A stretch of 49,985 nucleotides of DNA from Halorubrum kocurii JCM 14978 (GCF_000337355.1 NZ_AOJH01000043.1:161910-211894), one strand, 5' to 3'; counted from the stretch's first letter, positions 1 through 8,582 are shown. The notes: generated from the sequence alone by a model not told the origin. Numbers and translations: made by a program.

Positions 1-1077
1 GAGATCACCTTCGACGGCGACCTCCCAACGGTCTCGCTCATCTCCACCGGCGGGACGATCGCCTCCACGGTCGACTACCGGACCGGCGCGGTCACCGCCC
101 AGTTCGACGCCGAGGACGTGCTTCGAGCGGTCCCCGATCTGGCGGGGCGGGCGAACTACCGCGGGCGCGTCGTCGCCAACATCCTCTCCGAGAACATGGA
201 GCCGCCGATCTGGCGCGAGCTCGCCGAGGCCGTCCGCGAGGAGATCGAGGCCGGTGCCGACGGCGTCGTCGTGATGCACGGCACCGACACGATGCAGTAC
301 TCCGCCTCCGCGCTCTCCTTCATGCTCGACTCGCCGGTGCCGATCGTGTTCACCGGGAGCCAGCGCTCCGCGGACCGACCCTCCTCCGACAACGTGATGA
401 ACGCGGTGTGCGCCGTCGAGGCCGCGAAGGCCGACCACGCCGAGACGCTCGTCTGCATGCACGCGAGCCAGTCCGACGACGCCTGCGCGCTCCACCGCGG
501 CACCCGCGTCCGGAAGAACCACACCTCCCGCCGCGACGCCTTCGAGACGGTCGGCGGCGAACCCCTCGGCCGCATCGACTACGAGGCCGCGGCCGAGGCG
601 GGCGCTGACGGCGACGCCGCCGACGCCGCCATCGAGTGGAACCGCGAGCCGCTCCCGCGCGGCGAGACCGACCTCTCGACCGCGACCGACCTCGACGCCG
701 ACGTGGAGCTGGTGAAGTTCACGCCCGGCATGGACCCGGCCGCGTGGGAGTACCTCGACGACAAGGACGGCGTCGTTATCGAGGGGACCGGCCTCGGTCA
801 CGTCCACACCGACCTCATCCCGCGGATCGAGGAGCTAGTCGAGAGCGGGACGGTCGTCGCGATGACGAGCCAGTGTCTCTCCGGCCGCGTCTGCGACCGC
901 GTGTACGACACCGGCCGCGACCTCCTCGACGCCGGCGTCGTCGAGGCGGGCGACACCCTCCCCGGCACCGCGAAGGTGAAGCTGCTGTGGGCGCTGGCGA
1001 ACCTCTCCGACCCCGCCGAGGCGATGGGCCGCGACCTCGCCGGCGAGCTCACCGAGGAGTCGCAGCCCTGGCGATGA
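1..1077 (+). CDS. gatD: Glu-tRNA(Gln) amidotransferase subunit D (5' end missing)
   Basis: Open in frame from the first base of the window, so the N-terminus lies outside it. GatD is the asparaginase-like subunit of the archaeal GatDE complex; it releases ammonia from glutamine so that GatE can convert Glu-tRNA(Gln) to Gln-tRNA(Gln). The L-asparaginase signatures are visible: STGGTIAS near the start with the first catalytic Thr, and VVMHGTDTM with the second Thr-Asp pair. These are followed by the conserved FTGSQRSADRPSSDN segment and a C-terminal GLGHVH / TSQCLSGRV region. The stop codon overlaps the next ATG (ATGA), indicating translational coupling to the acetyltransferase gene. The family call is secure; only the missing start is unknown. 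Confidence 0.95.
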   Translation, partial: EITFDGDLPTVSLISTGGTIASTVDYRTGAVTAQFDAEDVLRAVPDLAGRANYRGRVVANILSENMEPPIWRELAEAVREEIEAGADGVVVMHGTDTMQYSASALSFMLDSPVPIVFTGSQRSADRPSSDNVMNAVCAVEAAKADHAETLVCMHASQSDDACALHRGTRVRKNHTSRRDAFETVGGEPLGRIDYEAAAEAGADGDAADAAIEWNREPLPRGETDLSTATDLDADVELVKFTPGMDPAAWEYLDDKDGVVIEGTGLGHVHTDLIPRIEELVESGTVVAMTSQCLSGRVCDRVYDTGRDLLDAGVVEAGDTLPGTAKVKLLWALANLSDPAEAMGRDLAGELTEESQPWR

Positions 1078-2150
1078 CGGGGGACGCGGCGGGGGAGTCG
1101 GCGCGCACCGCCGACTCGGCACCCGCTCCCGTCGTCCGCGGGGCCCGCCCCGCCGACGCCGACGCGGTCGCCGCGTTCGCACGGGACACGTGGGGCGAGC
1201 GCCACGACGACTACATCCCGCGCGTGTTCCCCGAGTGGGCCGCGTCCGACGACCCCGACCGCGCCACCTTCGTCGCGACGCTGCCCCCGGACGCGGTGGC
1301 AGAGAGCGACGCGGTCGGGACCACCGACGACCGCGAGGCGGGGGACACCCTCGTCGAGGGCGACGGCGCGGGCGCGGCCGCCCCGGGAGAGCCCGAGGCG
1401 GTCGTCGGCTGCATCCAAGGCGTCCTGCTCTCCGAGTGGGAGGCGTGGGGGCAGGGGATCCGCGTCGACCCCGCCGCGCGGGGGCACGGCGTCGGGACCG
1501 CGCTCTCGGAGGCCGCGCTCGACTGGGCGCGGGAGCGCGGCGCGCGAGCGTGCCGCAACATGGTGTTCTCGTGGAACGTCATGGGCCTCGGACAGTCGCG
1601 CGCGGTCGGGTTCGAGCCCACCACGGAGTTCCGGTTCGCCGAGCCGGAGCCCGACGCGTCCGGGGTAGACCCGACCGATTTCGACGCCCTCGCCGACCCC
1701 GACCCGAACGCCGCGTGGGCGTTCTGGGGCGACAGCGACGCCCGCGACCACCTCCGCGGGCTCGCGCTCGACCCCGACGAGTCGTGGGCCTGCTCGGAAC
1801 TCACCCGCGAGCGGCTCCGGGACGCCGCGGACGAGGGCCGACTGCTCGCCGTCGCCGACGCGGACGCGCTTGCCGGGTTCGCGGTCCGGACGCGCGTGGC
1901 GGAGCGCGAGGCGGACGGCGAGACGACCCGGATCGCGACCTACGGCGCCGCCGCCTGGCGCGACGTGGGGGCGGCCGGCGCCCTGTACGACGCGATCGCC
2001 GCGGACGCCGCCTCGGTCGACGCCGACGCCACCCGGGTGCTGATCCCGGAGACCGTCGAGCACGTGAGCGACACGGGCGCGAATCGGGTTTCGGTGGCGG
2101 CTGAACCCGACTTCGTGATGAGCGCGGACCTCACCGGCGGGGAACCGTGA
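1074..2150 (+). CDS. GNAT family N-acetyltransferase
   Basis: A 358-residue protein starting at the ATG that overlaps the gatD stop. The acetyl-CoA binding motif A of the GNAT fold is visible as IRVDPAARGHGVGTALSEA at about residue 125, followed by a motif-B-like stretch ending in the GF of SRAVGFEPTTEF. The remaining C-terminal half, after a Pro/Asp-rich linker, looks like a second degenerate GNAT-like domain, so this may be a tandem-GNAT protein with one active site. The substrate cannot be told from sequence. An acidic low-complexity insert (DREAGDTLVEGDGAG) lies between two strands of the first domain. The longer ORF reaching further upstream is out of phase with gatD and is not used. Confidence 0.85.
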   Translation: MTGDAAGESARTADSAPAPVVRGARPADADAVAAFARDTWGERHDDYIPRVFPEWAASDDPDRATFVATLPPDAVAESDAVGTTDDREAGDTLVEGDGAGAAAPGEPEAVVGCIQGVLLSEWEAWGQGIRVDPAARGHGVGTALSEAALDWARERGARACRNMVFSWNVMGLGQSRAVGFEPTTEFRFAEPEPDASGVDPTDFDALADPDPNAAWAFWGDSDARDHLRGLALDPDESWACSELTRERLRDAADEGRLLAVADADALAGFAVRTRVAEREADGETTRIATYGAAAWRDVGAAGALYDAIAADAASVDADATRVLIPETVEHVSDTGANRVSVAAEPDFVMSADLTGGEP

Positions 2151-2359
2151 GCCTCTTCGGCGTCGCCCTGCCGTGGTCGCTCCCGCTCACGCTCGTGATC
2201 TACGGCACCGTCGTCGCCGCCGCGGTGTGGATCTACCGCGACGCGAGGGCGCGCGGGAGCCGCTACGCGATCGTCTGGGCGCTCGCGACGCTTGTGTTCA
2301 CGATCGTTCCGGTGCTGGCGTACCTGTACCTCCACCGCGACGCGGGACCGGCGCGGTGA
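2147..2359 (+). CDS. Small two-helix membrane protein
   Basis: A 70-residue protein with a GTG start that overlaps the preceding stop (GTGA), completing a chain of three overlapping genes. Two hydrophobic helices are visible (about residues 10-29 and 41-62), separated by the basic loop YRDARARGSR; the C-terminus is short and polar. The helix-loop-helix with WIYRDARARG resembles the N-terminal membrane segment found in phospholipase-D-nuclease N-terminal (PLDc_N) type proteins, but no catalytic domain follows. Function is unknown. Overlap with the acetyltransferase gene suggests co-translation. Confidence 0.75.
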   Translation: MSLFGVALPWSLPLTLVIYGTVVAAAVWIYRDARARGSRYAIVWALATLVFTIVPVLAYLYLHRDAGPAR

Positions 2360-2373
2360 CGCGCACCGACCGC

Positions 2374-2381
2374 TTATAAAT
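2374..2381 (+). promoter_or_regulatory. TATA box for the DUF6498-like gene
   Basis: TTATAAAT centred 28 nt upstream of the ATG at 2406. This is the spacing expected for a leaderless haloarchaeal transcript starting at or just before the start codon. Confidence 0.7.
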
Positions 2382-2405
2382 CCCGAACTCGGATCGCTCG
2401 AACGC

Positions 2406-3683
2406 ATGCCCTCCACCGACCGCGCTCCGCGTCTGGGCGCCCTCGCTCGGGGGCGCCGTCCCCGGGCGCTCGCGTTCCTCGTCTCCAACGTCCTCCCGCT
2501 CGTCGGCGTCGTCGCGCTCGGCTGGAACGCGGCCGCGCTGGTGTCCCTCTACTGGTTCGAACTCGGGATCGCGTCCTTCTGGGCGGTCGTCCGCGCGCTC
2601 TCCGCCGGACGCCCCTCCGAGATCGAGCGCGACGGGCTGATCGTCGGACCGCTCGCGGCGAGGCGCGCCGCGCTCCCCGTCCCGGGAACCGACCTCCGGG
2701 TCCGGCTCTCGACGCTCCTCGTGCTCCCGGTCGTCGTCCCGGTCCTCGCGGGCGTGTGGCTCGTCGCCGGCACGGTCACCGTCGGCGTCGCCGTCGACGG
2801 CGGGCTCGCCCCCGACGCGCTCGACTCGGTGACGCTCGCGGTGCTCGCGATCTTCGCGACCGAGGGCGCGGCGACACTCGTCGGCTACATTTATAAAGGG
2901 GCGTACCGCGACCACAGCGCGCAGACCGCGGTCCGGAGCGTCTTTTTCAGGGCCGGCGCTGTGGCGGTCGGCGGGATCGCCGCCGTCACGCTGATCGGCG
3001 CGGCGACGCTGGAAACCGACGCCGCGCTGTCGGCGGTCGACCCCGGCGCGGTGGGCCTCCCGCTGCTCGTCGGGATCGTCGGGGTCAAGGCGGCCTTCGA
3101 CCTCGCCGGACTGTACAGCGACCGACTCGCGGCCGTCGACGAGTCGGCGGCCTTGGAGATCGGCTGGGCGTACGACCCGCCCGCCGACGACCCCGTCGAG
3201 GACCCGCTCTCGGACGCGCCGCGGCGGGTGCGGCCGACCCTCCGCAGCCGGCTGCTCGGGTGGCTCGCGACCGCCCCGCGACACCCGGGCGTCGGGTACA
3301 TCGGCCTTCTGTGTCTGCTCGGGGGCCTCCTGTTCGCGACCGGTCAGGTGTGGCCGGTCGCCTCGCTCCTGCTCGCGGCCGGCGTCGCGCTCCCCGCGCT
3401 GCTCCTCGGGATCGACCACTGGCTCCGGTACGGCACCGTCGAGTACCGCGCCGGCGACGGCGCGCTCGTCGCCTACGACCGGCTGTTCGAGACGACGCTG
3501 TGGCGCGTCGAGCCCTGGGACGAGACCGACCTGCGGGTGAGACGGGGGAAGCTCGACCGGCGGCTCGGGACTGAGACGGTCGTGATCGAACTCCGCGACG
3601 GGGAGCGCCGGATTCCGGGGCTTGCGGACCCCGAGCCGGTCCTCGACGTCTTCGACCGACGCGCGGAGCGGCCGGACGGCTGA
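2406..3683 (+). CDS. Multi-spanning membrane protein, DUF6498-like
   Basis: A 425-residue polytopic membrane protein. The start at 2406 is chosen because a TATA box sits 28 nt upstream and the residues before it (a longer open frame) are not membrane-like. The N-terminal segment with NVLPLVGVV and the LYWFELGIASFWAVVRAL helix matches what I recall of haloarchaeal DUF6498 proteins. Several more hydrophobic helices follow, to about residue 345, and a soluble C-terminal tail of about 70 residues (WRVEPWDETDLRV onwards) resembles a small PH-like beta domain. No transport or catalytic motif is visible. It is followed by a separate promoter, so it is probably monocistronic. Confidence 0.75.
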   Translation: MPSTDRAPRLGALARGRRPRALAFLVSNVLPLVGVVALGWNAAALVSLYWFELGIASFWAVVRALSAGRPSEIERDGLIVGPLAARRAALPVPGTDLRVRLSTLLVLPVVVPVLAGVWLVAGTVTVGVAVDGGLAPDALDSVTLAVLAIFATEGAATLVGYIYKGAYRDHSAQTAVRSVFFRAGAVAVGGIAAVTLIGAATLETDAALSAVDPGAVGLPLLVGIVGVKAAFDLAGLYSDRLAAVDESAALEIGWAYDPPADDPVEDPLSDAPRRVRPTLRSRLLGWLATAPRHPGVGYIGLLCLLGGLLFATGQVWPVASLLLAAGVALPALLLGIDHWLRYGTVEYRAGDGALVAYDRLFETTLWRVEPWDETDLRVRRGKLDRRLGTETVVIELRDGERRIPGLADPEPVLDVFDRRAERPDG

Positions 3684-3797
3684 TCGGGCCGCGCCCGGCC
3701 AGGCCCCCGACAGCGGCCGGCGCAGTCGCGGGCCCGCGCTATCGATCGCGATACGCGAACCCGAACGCCTAATTACGCCCGCGCCGCCCGTGGAGAC

Positions 3798-4778
3798 ATG
3801 TTCGCGACGCTCCCGGACGCCCTCCGCCTGTTCGTCGTCCCCGTCTTCGCGTGGGCGGCCCTGCGGGACGTTCGGACTCGACGCCTCCCGAACCGACTGT
3901 GGCCGCCGCTGTACGCGTTCGGGGCGCTGCTGTTGATCTGGGAGGCCGGACGGCTGTGGCCTTTCTCGGGGCTCGACGGGCGACTGTTCCTCGTTCAGGC
4001 CGCGATCAGTCTGCTGTTCGTCGTCCCGCTGGGCTACGCGTTCTGGTACTTCGGGGCGTTCGGCGGCGCCGACGCGAAGGCGCTGATCGCGATCGCGGTC
4101 CTCTTTCCGACGTTCCCCGCCTACGAGGTCGGCGGGCTGATCCTCCCGGTCGTCGACACCCAGCTCGGCGTGTTCTCGCTGACGGTCCTCACGAACACGG
4201 TCCTGCTCGCCCTCGCGTACCCGCTCGGGCTCGCGGGGATCAACCTCCTCCGCGGGGAGCGCTCGGCGACGATGTTCTTCGCGCGGCCGGTGGCGACCGA
4301 CTCGCTGCCGGACCGCCACGGGCGCCTGTTCGAGGACGACGCGGGGACGACCCGGAACGGCCTCGACCTGGACGCGCTCCGGATGTATCTGCGCTGGCGG
4401 GGGGAGACGCTCGCGGACCTGCGCGAGGATCCGGATCGGCTCCGCGACCCCGACGGCGTCGGCGAGACGAACGACCCGACCGACGGCGGGACCCACGTCG
4501 GCCCGCGGACGGACGGGGGGACGACGATCGGAGCCGAGGGCGAATCGGTCGCGGCCGACCCGTGGGCCGCCGAGCGCTTCCTCGACGAGATCGACCACGG
4601 CGCGTACGGCACCGACCCCGAGACGCTCCGCGGCGGGCTGGCGGTCGTCGCCCGGAAGGACCGCGTGCTGGTGTCGCCGGGGATGCCGTTCGTCGTGCCG
4701 ATGGCGATCGGGCTGATCGTCTCGCTGACCTTCGGCGACGCGCTGTTCGCGGTGCTCGGCGCGGTCGGGCTGGTATAA
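3798..4778 (+). CDS. pibD: Archaeal type IV prepilin peptidase (A24 family)
   Basis: A 326-residue polytopic aspartyl protease that cleaves the signal peptides of pilins, archaellins and other class III secreted proteins on the cytoplasmic face of the membrane. Both catalytic aspartates of the A24 family are visible: the first in WAALRDVRTRRLPNRLW at about residue 22, the second in the GxGGxD-like FGGADAKALIAI at about residue 92. A long acidic cytoplasmic region (about residues 165-275) precedes a final membrane helix, as in other haloarchaeal PibD proteins. An A/T-rich TATA-like stretch (CCTAATTAC, 3769-3777) lies about 25 nt upstream of the ATG, consistent with leaderless transcription. 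Confidence 0.9.
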   Translation: MFATLPDALRLFVVPVFAWAALRDVRTRRLPNRLWPPLYAFGALLLIWEAGRLWPFSGLDGRLFLVQAAISLLFVVPLGYAFWYFGAFGGADAKALIAIAVLFPTFPAYEVGGLILPVVDTQLGVFSLTVLTNTVLLALAYPLGLAGINLLRGERSATMFFARPVATDSLPDRHGRLFEDDAGTTRNGLDLDALRMYLRWRGETLADLREDPDRLRDPDGVGETNDPTDGGTHVGPRTDGGTTIGAEGESVAADPWAAERFLDEIDHGAYGTDPETLRGGLAVVARKDRVLVSPGMPFVVPMAIGLIVSLTFGDALFAVLGAVGLV

Positions 4779-4892
4779 CCCGCGCCGACGAACGTCTCCG
4801 CGAGTTACGCGTCTCGACGCGGTTCCGGACGGTACGGACAGGGCGGCGATCGATGGCGGGGACGGGTGGCGCAGTTCGTCGGCGATGAGAGG

Positions 4893-4931
4893 TGTTTAAA
4901 CAACCGGGAGCGACGAGTGTCGCTTATAAAC
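4893..4931 (+). promoter_or_regulatory. Two TATA-like boxes facing the dnaG 3' end
   Basis: A perfect palindrome TGTTTAAACA (4893-4902) and CTTATAAAC (4923-4931) stand out in GC-rich sequence between the convergent pibD and dnaG genes. No credible plus-strand gene follows; the open frames beyond them are antisense to dnaG. They could drive an antisense or small RNA starting near 4925-4955. This is inference from sequence only. Confidence 0.4.
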
Positions 4932-4968
4932 AAGCCCGCCTGTGTTCGAGCTCCGCGCGCGCCGACCC

Positions 4969-6621
4969 TCAGCTCCCGGCGCGGAGGTCGCCGACCGTGA
5001 GCACTCGCGTTCCCACGGGCCGTTTCACGAACTCGCCGACCTCCCGGCCGAGCAGCTCGCTGACACCGCGCTGGGCGGCGACGTCGAGGAGGCGCTGGTC
5101 GATCAGCCCGTCGACGACGACCGTGTGCGGGGCGGTCTCGGCGCCTTCGACCGCGTCGAACGCCTCGCCCGCGTCGACCTCCGCGAGGACGCCGCGGTCG
5201 TCACTGAGTAGTCGAGCGCGGTCGCTGCCGGCGTCGACGACCTCCTGGACGTGCTCTTCGATCGACCGCGGCTCGTCGTCGACGGGGGCGTCGTCCGCCC
5301 CCGCCTCCGCGCTCTCGGTCCCCGTCGCGTCGTCCGGATCCGCGTCATCCGGTCCCGCATCGTCCGGCTCCGCGTCGTCCGACTCCGATTCTGCGGGCCC
5401 CGCATCTTCCGACTCCGATTCTGCGGGCCCCGCATCTTCCGGCTCCGCATCCGCGGGCTCCGCGTCATCGAGGTCGGGGTCGAGGGCGCCTTCCGCGGCC
5501 GGTTCGGCGCCGGTCGCGCCCTCGCTCTCGGCGCTCCCGTCGGTCTCTTCCCCGTCGATCGCCGCGGCCGCCGGCGCGTCCTCGACCGCCTCCACGAGGC
5601 CGCGGTCCGGTGCGCCTCGGGCTCCGCCGGCCACGACGCCGGCATCGGCGGCACCGCCGTCGCCGCCGTCGCTGGCGTCGCCCGCCCGTCCGGTCTCGGT
5701 TCCGCTCTCGCCGCCGCCTTCGTCGGGATCGGATGTCTCGCCGCTGAGACCGGCGCCGTCGCCGTCGATGGGAGCGTCTCCCAAGTCGTCCGCGGCCGCC
5801 TCGCGGAGGTTCGGCTCGTCGGCGAGGCTGCTGTACGGCACCTTGCCGCGGAGCGCCTCGAAGACGGCGTTGCGGTCGAGGTCCTCGACCGACTCGCCGG
5901 GCGGGGCGAACGCGACGTAGTCGACGTCGCCGACCTGCGCGAGCTCGCGGAGGATCAGCTCGCCGCCGCGGTCGCCGTCGAGGAACGCGGTGACGGTCCG
6001 CTCGTCGGTGAGATCGGCGACAGCGTCGGGGACGTTCGTCCCCTCAACGGCGACCGCGTTCTTGATTCCGCACTCGAGCAGCGTCAGTACGTCCGCGCGT
6101 CCCTCGACCACGATGACGGCGTCGGAGTCGCCGACGCGGGGCCCGGCGGGGAGCCCCTCGTAGTCGACGATCCCCTCGACGCGCGCGGCCTCGCGGACCT
6201 CTTCGAGGATGTCGTCGCTCCTGAGGCTGGTCTCCTCGAAGCCGCCGGCGATCAGCTCCTTGGCGCGCTCGACGACCTCGCGGCGCTTCGCCGCCCGCAC
6301 GTCCTCGATGCTCGTCACCTCGACCGAAGCGTGGCAGGGGCCGATGCGGTCGATCGTCTCCAACGCGGCGGCGAGGATCGCGGTCTCGACCTTGTCGAGG
6401 CTCGACGCGACCGTGACCTCGCCGAACGACTGGCCGTTCTCGGACTCGACGGCGACGTCGATCCGGCCGACCCGCGAGGACTCCTGGAGGTCTCGCAGGT
6501 CCAACTCGTCGCCGAGGAGCCCCTCGGTCTGGCCGAACACCGCGCCGACGACGTCGCTCCGTTCGACGACGCCGTCGGCCGCGATAGTGGCGTGGATGAG
6601 GTATTTTTCGGTGTCTTTCAT
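4969..6621 (-). CDS. dnaG: Archaeal DnaG primase-like protein
   Basis: A 550-residue protein; start at 6621 chosen because MKDTEKYLIHATIAADGVVE is the usual archaeal DnaG N-terminus, and the upstream in-frame extension is not conserved-looking. The TOPRIM domain spans about residues 167-245, with the catalytic Glu in VVEGRADV (E173) and the Asp pair in FLDGDRGG (D215, D217). Archaeal DnaG acts in RNA handling with the exosome and has in vitro primase activity. Residues about 285-450 form an unusually long Asp/Glu/Ala/Pro-rich linker with internal repeats, followed by a conserved C-terminal domain of about 98 residues. It is transcribed divergently from the DUF3311/symporter pair. Confidence 0.93.
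   Translation of the reverse strand: MKDTEKYLIHATIAADGVVERSDVVGAVFGQTEGLLGDELDLRDLQESSRVGRIDVAVESENGQSFGEVTVASSLDKVETAILAAALETIDRIGPCHASVEVTSIEDVRAAKRREVVERAKELIAGGFEETSLRSDDILEEVREAARVEGIVDYEGLPAGPRVGDSDAVIVVEGRADVLTLLECGIKNAVAVEGTNVPDAVADLTDERTVTAFLDGDRGGELILRELAQVGDVDYVAFAPPGESVEDLDRNAVFEALRGKVPYSSLADEPNLREAAADDLGDAPIDGDGAGLSGETSDPDEGGGESGTETGRAGDASDGGDGGAADAGVVAGGARGAPDRGLVEAVEDAPAAAAIDGEETDGSAESEGATGAEPAAEGALDPDLDDAEPADAEPEDAGPAESESEDAGPAESESDDAEPDDAGPDDADPDDATGTESAEAGADDAPVDDEPRSIEEHVQEVVDAGSDRARLLSDDRGVLAEVDAGEAFDAVEGAETAPHTVVVDGLIDQRLLDVAAQRGVSELLGREVGEFVKRPVGTRVLTVGDLRAGS
5379..5438. repeat. 30-bp perfect tandem duplication inside dnaG
   Basis: Two identical adjacent 30-bp copies (5379-5408 and 5409-5438), in frame with dnaG, duplicate ten residues (ESESEDAGPA type) of the acidic linker. 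Flanking sequence carries further degenerate copies. Confidence 0.9.
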
Positions 6622-6682
6622 GATGGGTGAATGGTGATGATCGGCGGCGTTGGCCGCCCGTGTGTGGTTGTGTCCGTCGGCG

Positions 6683-6694
6683 AAAATAGTTATC
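6683..6694 (-). promoter_or_regulatory. Candidate dnaG promoter (TATA-like)
   Basis: On the minus strand GATAACTATTTT is the A/T-rich box nearest the dnaG start at 6621, about 67 nt upstream, which would give a 5' leader of roughly 40 nt. No clear Shine-Dalgarno sequence precedes the ATG. Confidence 0.45.
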
Positions 6695-6719
6695 GCACGC
6701 GCCTGCGGCGCTGGCCATT

Positions 6720-6736
6720 GAAGAAAAATTTTCTTC
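6720..6736. promoter_or_regulatory. Perfect A/T-rich palindrome in the dnaG/symporter divergent promoter
   Basis: GAAGAAAAATTTTCTTC consists of 8-bp arms around one central base. It lies between the dnaG promoter candidate and the TATA box of the DUF3311 gene, 26 bp upstream of the latter. Position and symmetry suggest a binding site for a dimeric regulator. Confidence 0.55.
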
Positions 6737-6761
6737 GACAACCGATACCGAATCAGACCGA

Positions 6762-6770
6762 TAATATTTA
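6762..6770 (+). promoter_or_regulatory. TATA box for the DUF3311-symporter operon
   Basis: TAATATTTA centred about 31 nt upstream of the ATG at 6797, giving a leaderless or very short-leader transcript. Confidence 0.65.
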
Positions 6771-6796
6771 GTCATCGAATTCTAACGTTGTTCCAC

Positions 6797-7051
6797 ATGA
6801 GTCGATTGCGGAGAGATCTCGTGTGGATTCCGACGTTCGCGGTCCTCGTCGCCTTCGCGGTGCCGTGGCCGCTCTGGGGAGTCGACCGAGTCGTCGCCGG
6901 GCTGCCGGTGTGGATCTGGTGGCACGTGGCGTGGCTCGGGCTGTGTACCGTCCTGTTCTCGCTGTTCGTCCGGAGCGGCGCGTGGGAACGGGGAATGGGT
7001 CGCGGCCGGGAGTCCGGCCCCGGGTCGGCGCTCGGGGGTGACCGACGGTGA
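6797..7051 (+). CDS. DUF3311-type small membrane protein (symporter partner)
   Basis: An 84-residue protein with two hydrophobic helices: IPTFAVLVAFAVPWPLWG and a second beginning at WIWWHVAWLGLC. This is the DUF3311 pattern, a small membrane protein that commonly precedes a sodium:solute symporter gene in bacteria and archaea. The ATG at 6797 fits the TATA box better than the TTG three codons upstream. Its stop overlaps the GTG start of the symporter gene (GTGA), so the two are translationally coupled. A role as accessory subunit of the symporter is an inference from this context. Confidence 0.8.
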   Translation: MSRLRRDLVWIPTFAVLVAFAVPWPLWGVDRVVAGLPVWIWWHVAWLGLCTVLFSLFVRSGAWERGMGRGRESGPGSALGGDRR

Positions 7052-8532
7052 CGACCGGGCTGTCGCTCGGGGTCGTCGTCGGCTACCTCCTGTTCGCGCT
7101 CGCGGTCGGACTCGTGGCTTACCGCGTCTCCGAGGCCACCGCGGAGGACTACTACCTCGCGAACCGCTCGATCGGGACTGTCGTGCTGCTGTTCACCACG
7201 TTCGCCACCCTGCTCTCGGCGTTCACCTTCTTCGGCGGCCCAAACCTCGCGTTCGCCGCCGGTCCCGAGTGGCTGATAGTCATGGGGACGCTCGACGGGG
7301 TCCTGTTCGCGGTGCTGTGGTACGCTATCGGGTACAAACAGTGGCTGATCGGCGACCGGCACGGGTACGTCACGCTCGGGGAGATGCTGGGCGACCGGTT
7401 CGGCTCCGTGGGCCTGCGCGCGCTCGTCGCCGGTGTGAGCCTCCTCTGGCTGTTCCCGTACGTCATGCTCCAGCAGATGGGCGCCGGCGAGGCGCTGGTC
7501 GGGCTCACCGACGGCGTCGTCCCCTACTGGGGCGGCGCGGCGCTGGTCACCGCCTTCATGATCCTCTACGTCGTCCTCGCCGGGATGCGAGGCGTCGCCT
7601 GGACAGACACCGTGCAGGGGCTGTTCATGCTCTCCGTCGTCTGGATCGCCGCCGCGTGGGTGGTCTCGGCGGTCGGCGGCGTCGACGCGGCCACCGGCGC
7701 GATGCTCGACGCGCGCCCGGACTTCGGGAGCTTCGGCGGCGGGACCTACACGCCCGGCTTCATCATTTCGACAGCGATCACCATCGCGTTCGGCGTGACG
7801 ATGTTCCCGCAGATCAACCAGCGGTTCTTCGTCGCGAAGTCGGGCGAGACGCTGAAGCGGTCGTTCGTTCTGTGGCCGGTCCTCGTCCTCCTCCTCTTCC
7901 TCCCCGCGTTCATGCTCGGCGCCTGGGCGGCCGGGATGCCCGTCGAGGTGCCCGACGGCGCCAACGTGCTCCCCGTCGTCTTGAACGAGTACACGCCGGC
8001 GTGGTTCGCGGCGCTCGTGATCGCGGGGGCGATGGCCGCGATGATGTCCTCCTCGGACTCGATGCTGCTCTCCGGGTCGTCGTACTTCACCCGCGACGTG
8101 TACCGCCCCGTGGTCAACGCCGACGCCTCCGAGCGCCGCGAGGCGTGGATCGCCCGGATCGGCGTCGCCGTCTTCGCCCTGCTCGCGTTCGTCGCGAGCC
8201 TCTTCCGCCCCGGGACGCTGATCGAGGTCGGCGACACGGCCTTCTCCGGGTTCGCGCTGCTCGCGCTCCCCGTGATCTGCGCGCTCTACTGGGACCGGAC
8301 CACGCGGTCCGGCATGATCGCCGGCGTGCTCGTCCCGCAGGTCGCGTACCTCGCGGTGGTGCTGTCGGCGGTCGTCGGCGCCGTGCCGACCCTACCCCGC
8401 ACCGTCGCCGGCGGCTGGGACGTGGCGCTCGGGCTGATGGTGCTGTCGGCGCTGCTCACCGTGGGCGTCTCGCTCGTCACCGCGCCGACCGCCGACAGCG
8501 ACGCCTCGCGGTTCGCGGTCACCGGCGACTGA
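7048..8532 (+). CDS. Sodium:solute symporter family protein
   Basis: A 494-residue polytopic transporter of the SSF family, with about 13 hydrophobic segments by inspection. It shows the family features EATAEDYYLANRSIG near the N-terminus, a GPNLAFAAGPEWL segment in the second-third helix region, and the TM8-region AAMMSSSDSMLLSGSSYFTRDVY, which carries the Ser residues that line the Na2 sodium site in SSF transporters. The substrate cannot be assigned; relatives paired with DUF3311 proteins are often annotated as pantothenate- or acetate/proline-type permeases. GTG start overlapping the upstream stop. Confidence 0.9.
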   Translation: MTTGLSLGVVVGYLLFALAVGLVAYRVSEATAEDYYLANRSIGTVVLLFTTFATLLSAFTFFGGPNLAFAAGPEWLIVMGTLDGVLFAVLWYAIGYKQWLIGDRHGYVTLGEMLGDRFGSVGLRALVAGVSLLWLFPYVMLQQMGAGEALVGLTDGVVPYWGGAALVTAFMILYVVLAGMRGVAWTDTVQGLFMLSVVWIAAAWVVSAVGGVDAATGAMLDARPDFGSFGGGTYTPGFIISTAITIAFGVTMFPQINQRFFVAKSGETLKRSFVLWPVLVLLLFLPAFMLGAWAAGMPVEVPDGANVLPVVLNEYTPAWFAALVIAGAMAAMMSSSDSMLLSGSSYFTRDVYRPVVNADASERREAWIARIGVAVFALLAFVASLFRPGTLIEVGDTAFSGFALLALPVICALYWDRTTRSGMIAGVLVPQVAYLAVVLSAVVGAVPTLPRTVAGGWDVALGLMVLSALLTVGVSLVTAPTADSDASRFAVTGD

Positions 8533-8582
8533 GCGGGTCGTCACCGGTCAGCTCCGCGTGAAAATCGAGTGGCGATCCCGGG

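Noticed and set aside
1600-1640. tRNA-like T-arm sequence GGTTCGAGCCCACC
   Set aside because: It lies inside the acetyltransferase coding sequence and no acceptor stem, D arm or anticodon arm can be folded around it.
4892-5920. A 342-codon Ser/Pro-rich plus-strand frame antisense to dnaG
   Set aside because: Composition follows from the dnaG linker repeats read on the other strand; kept only as a possible antisense transcript.
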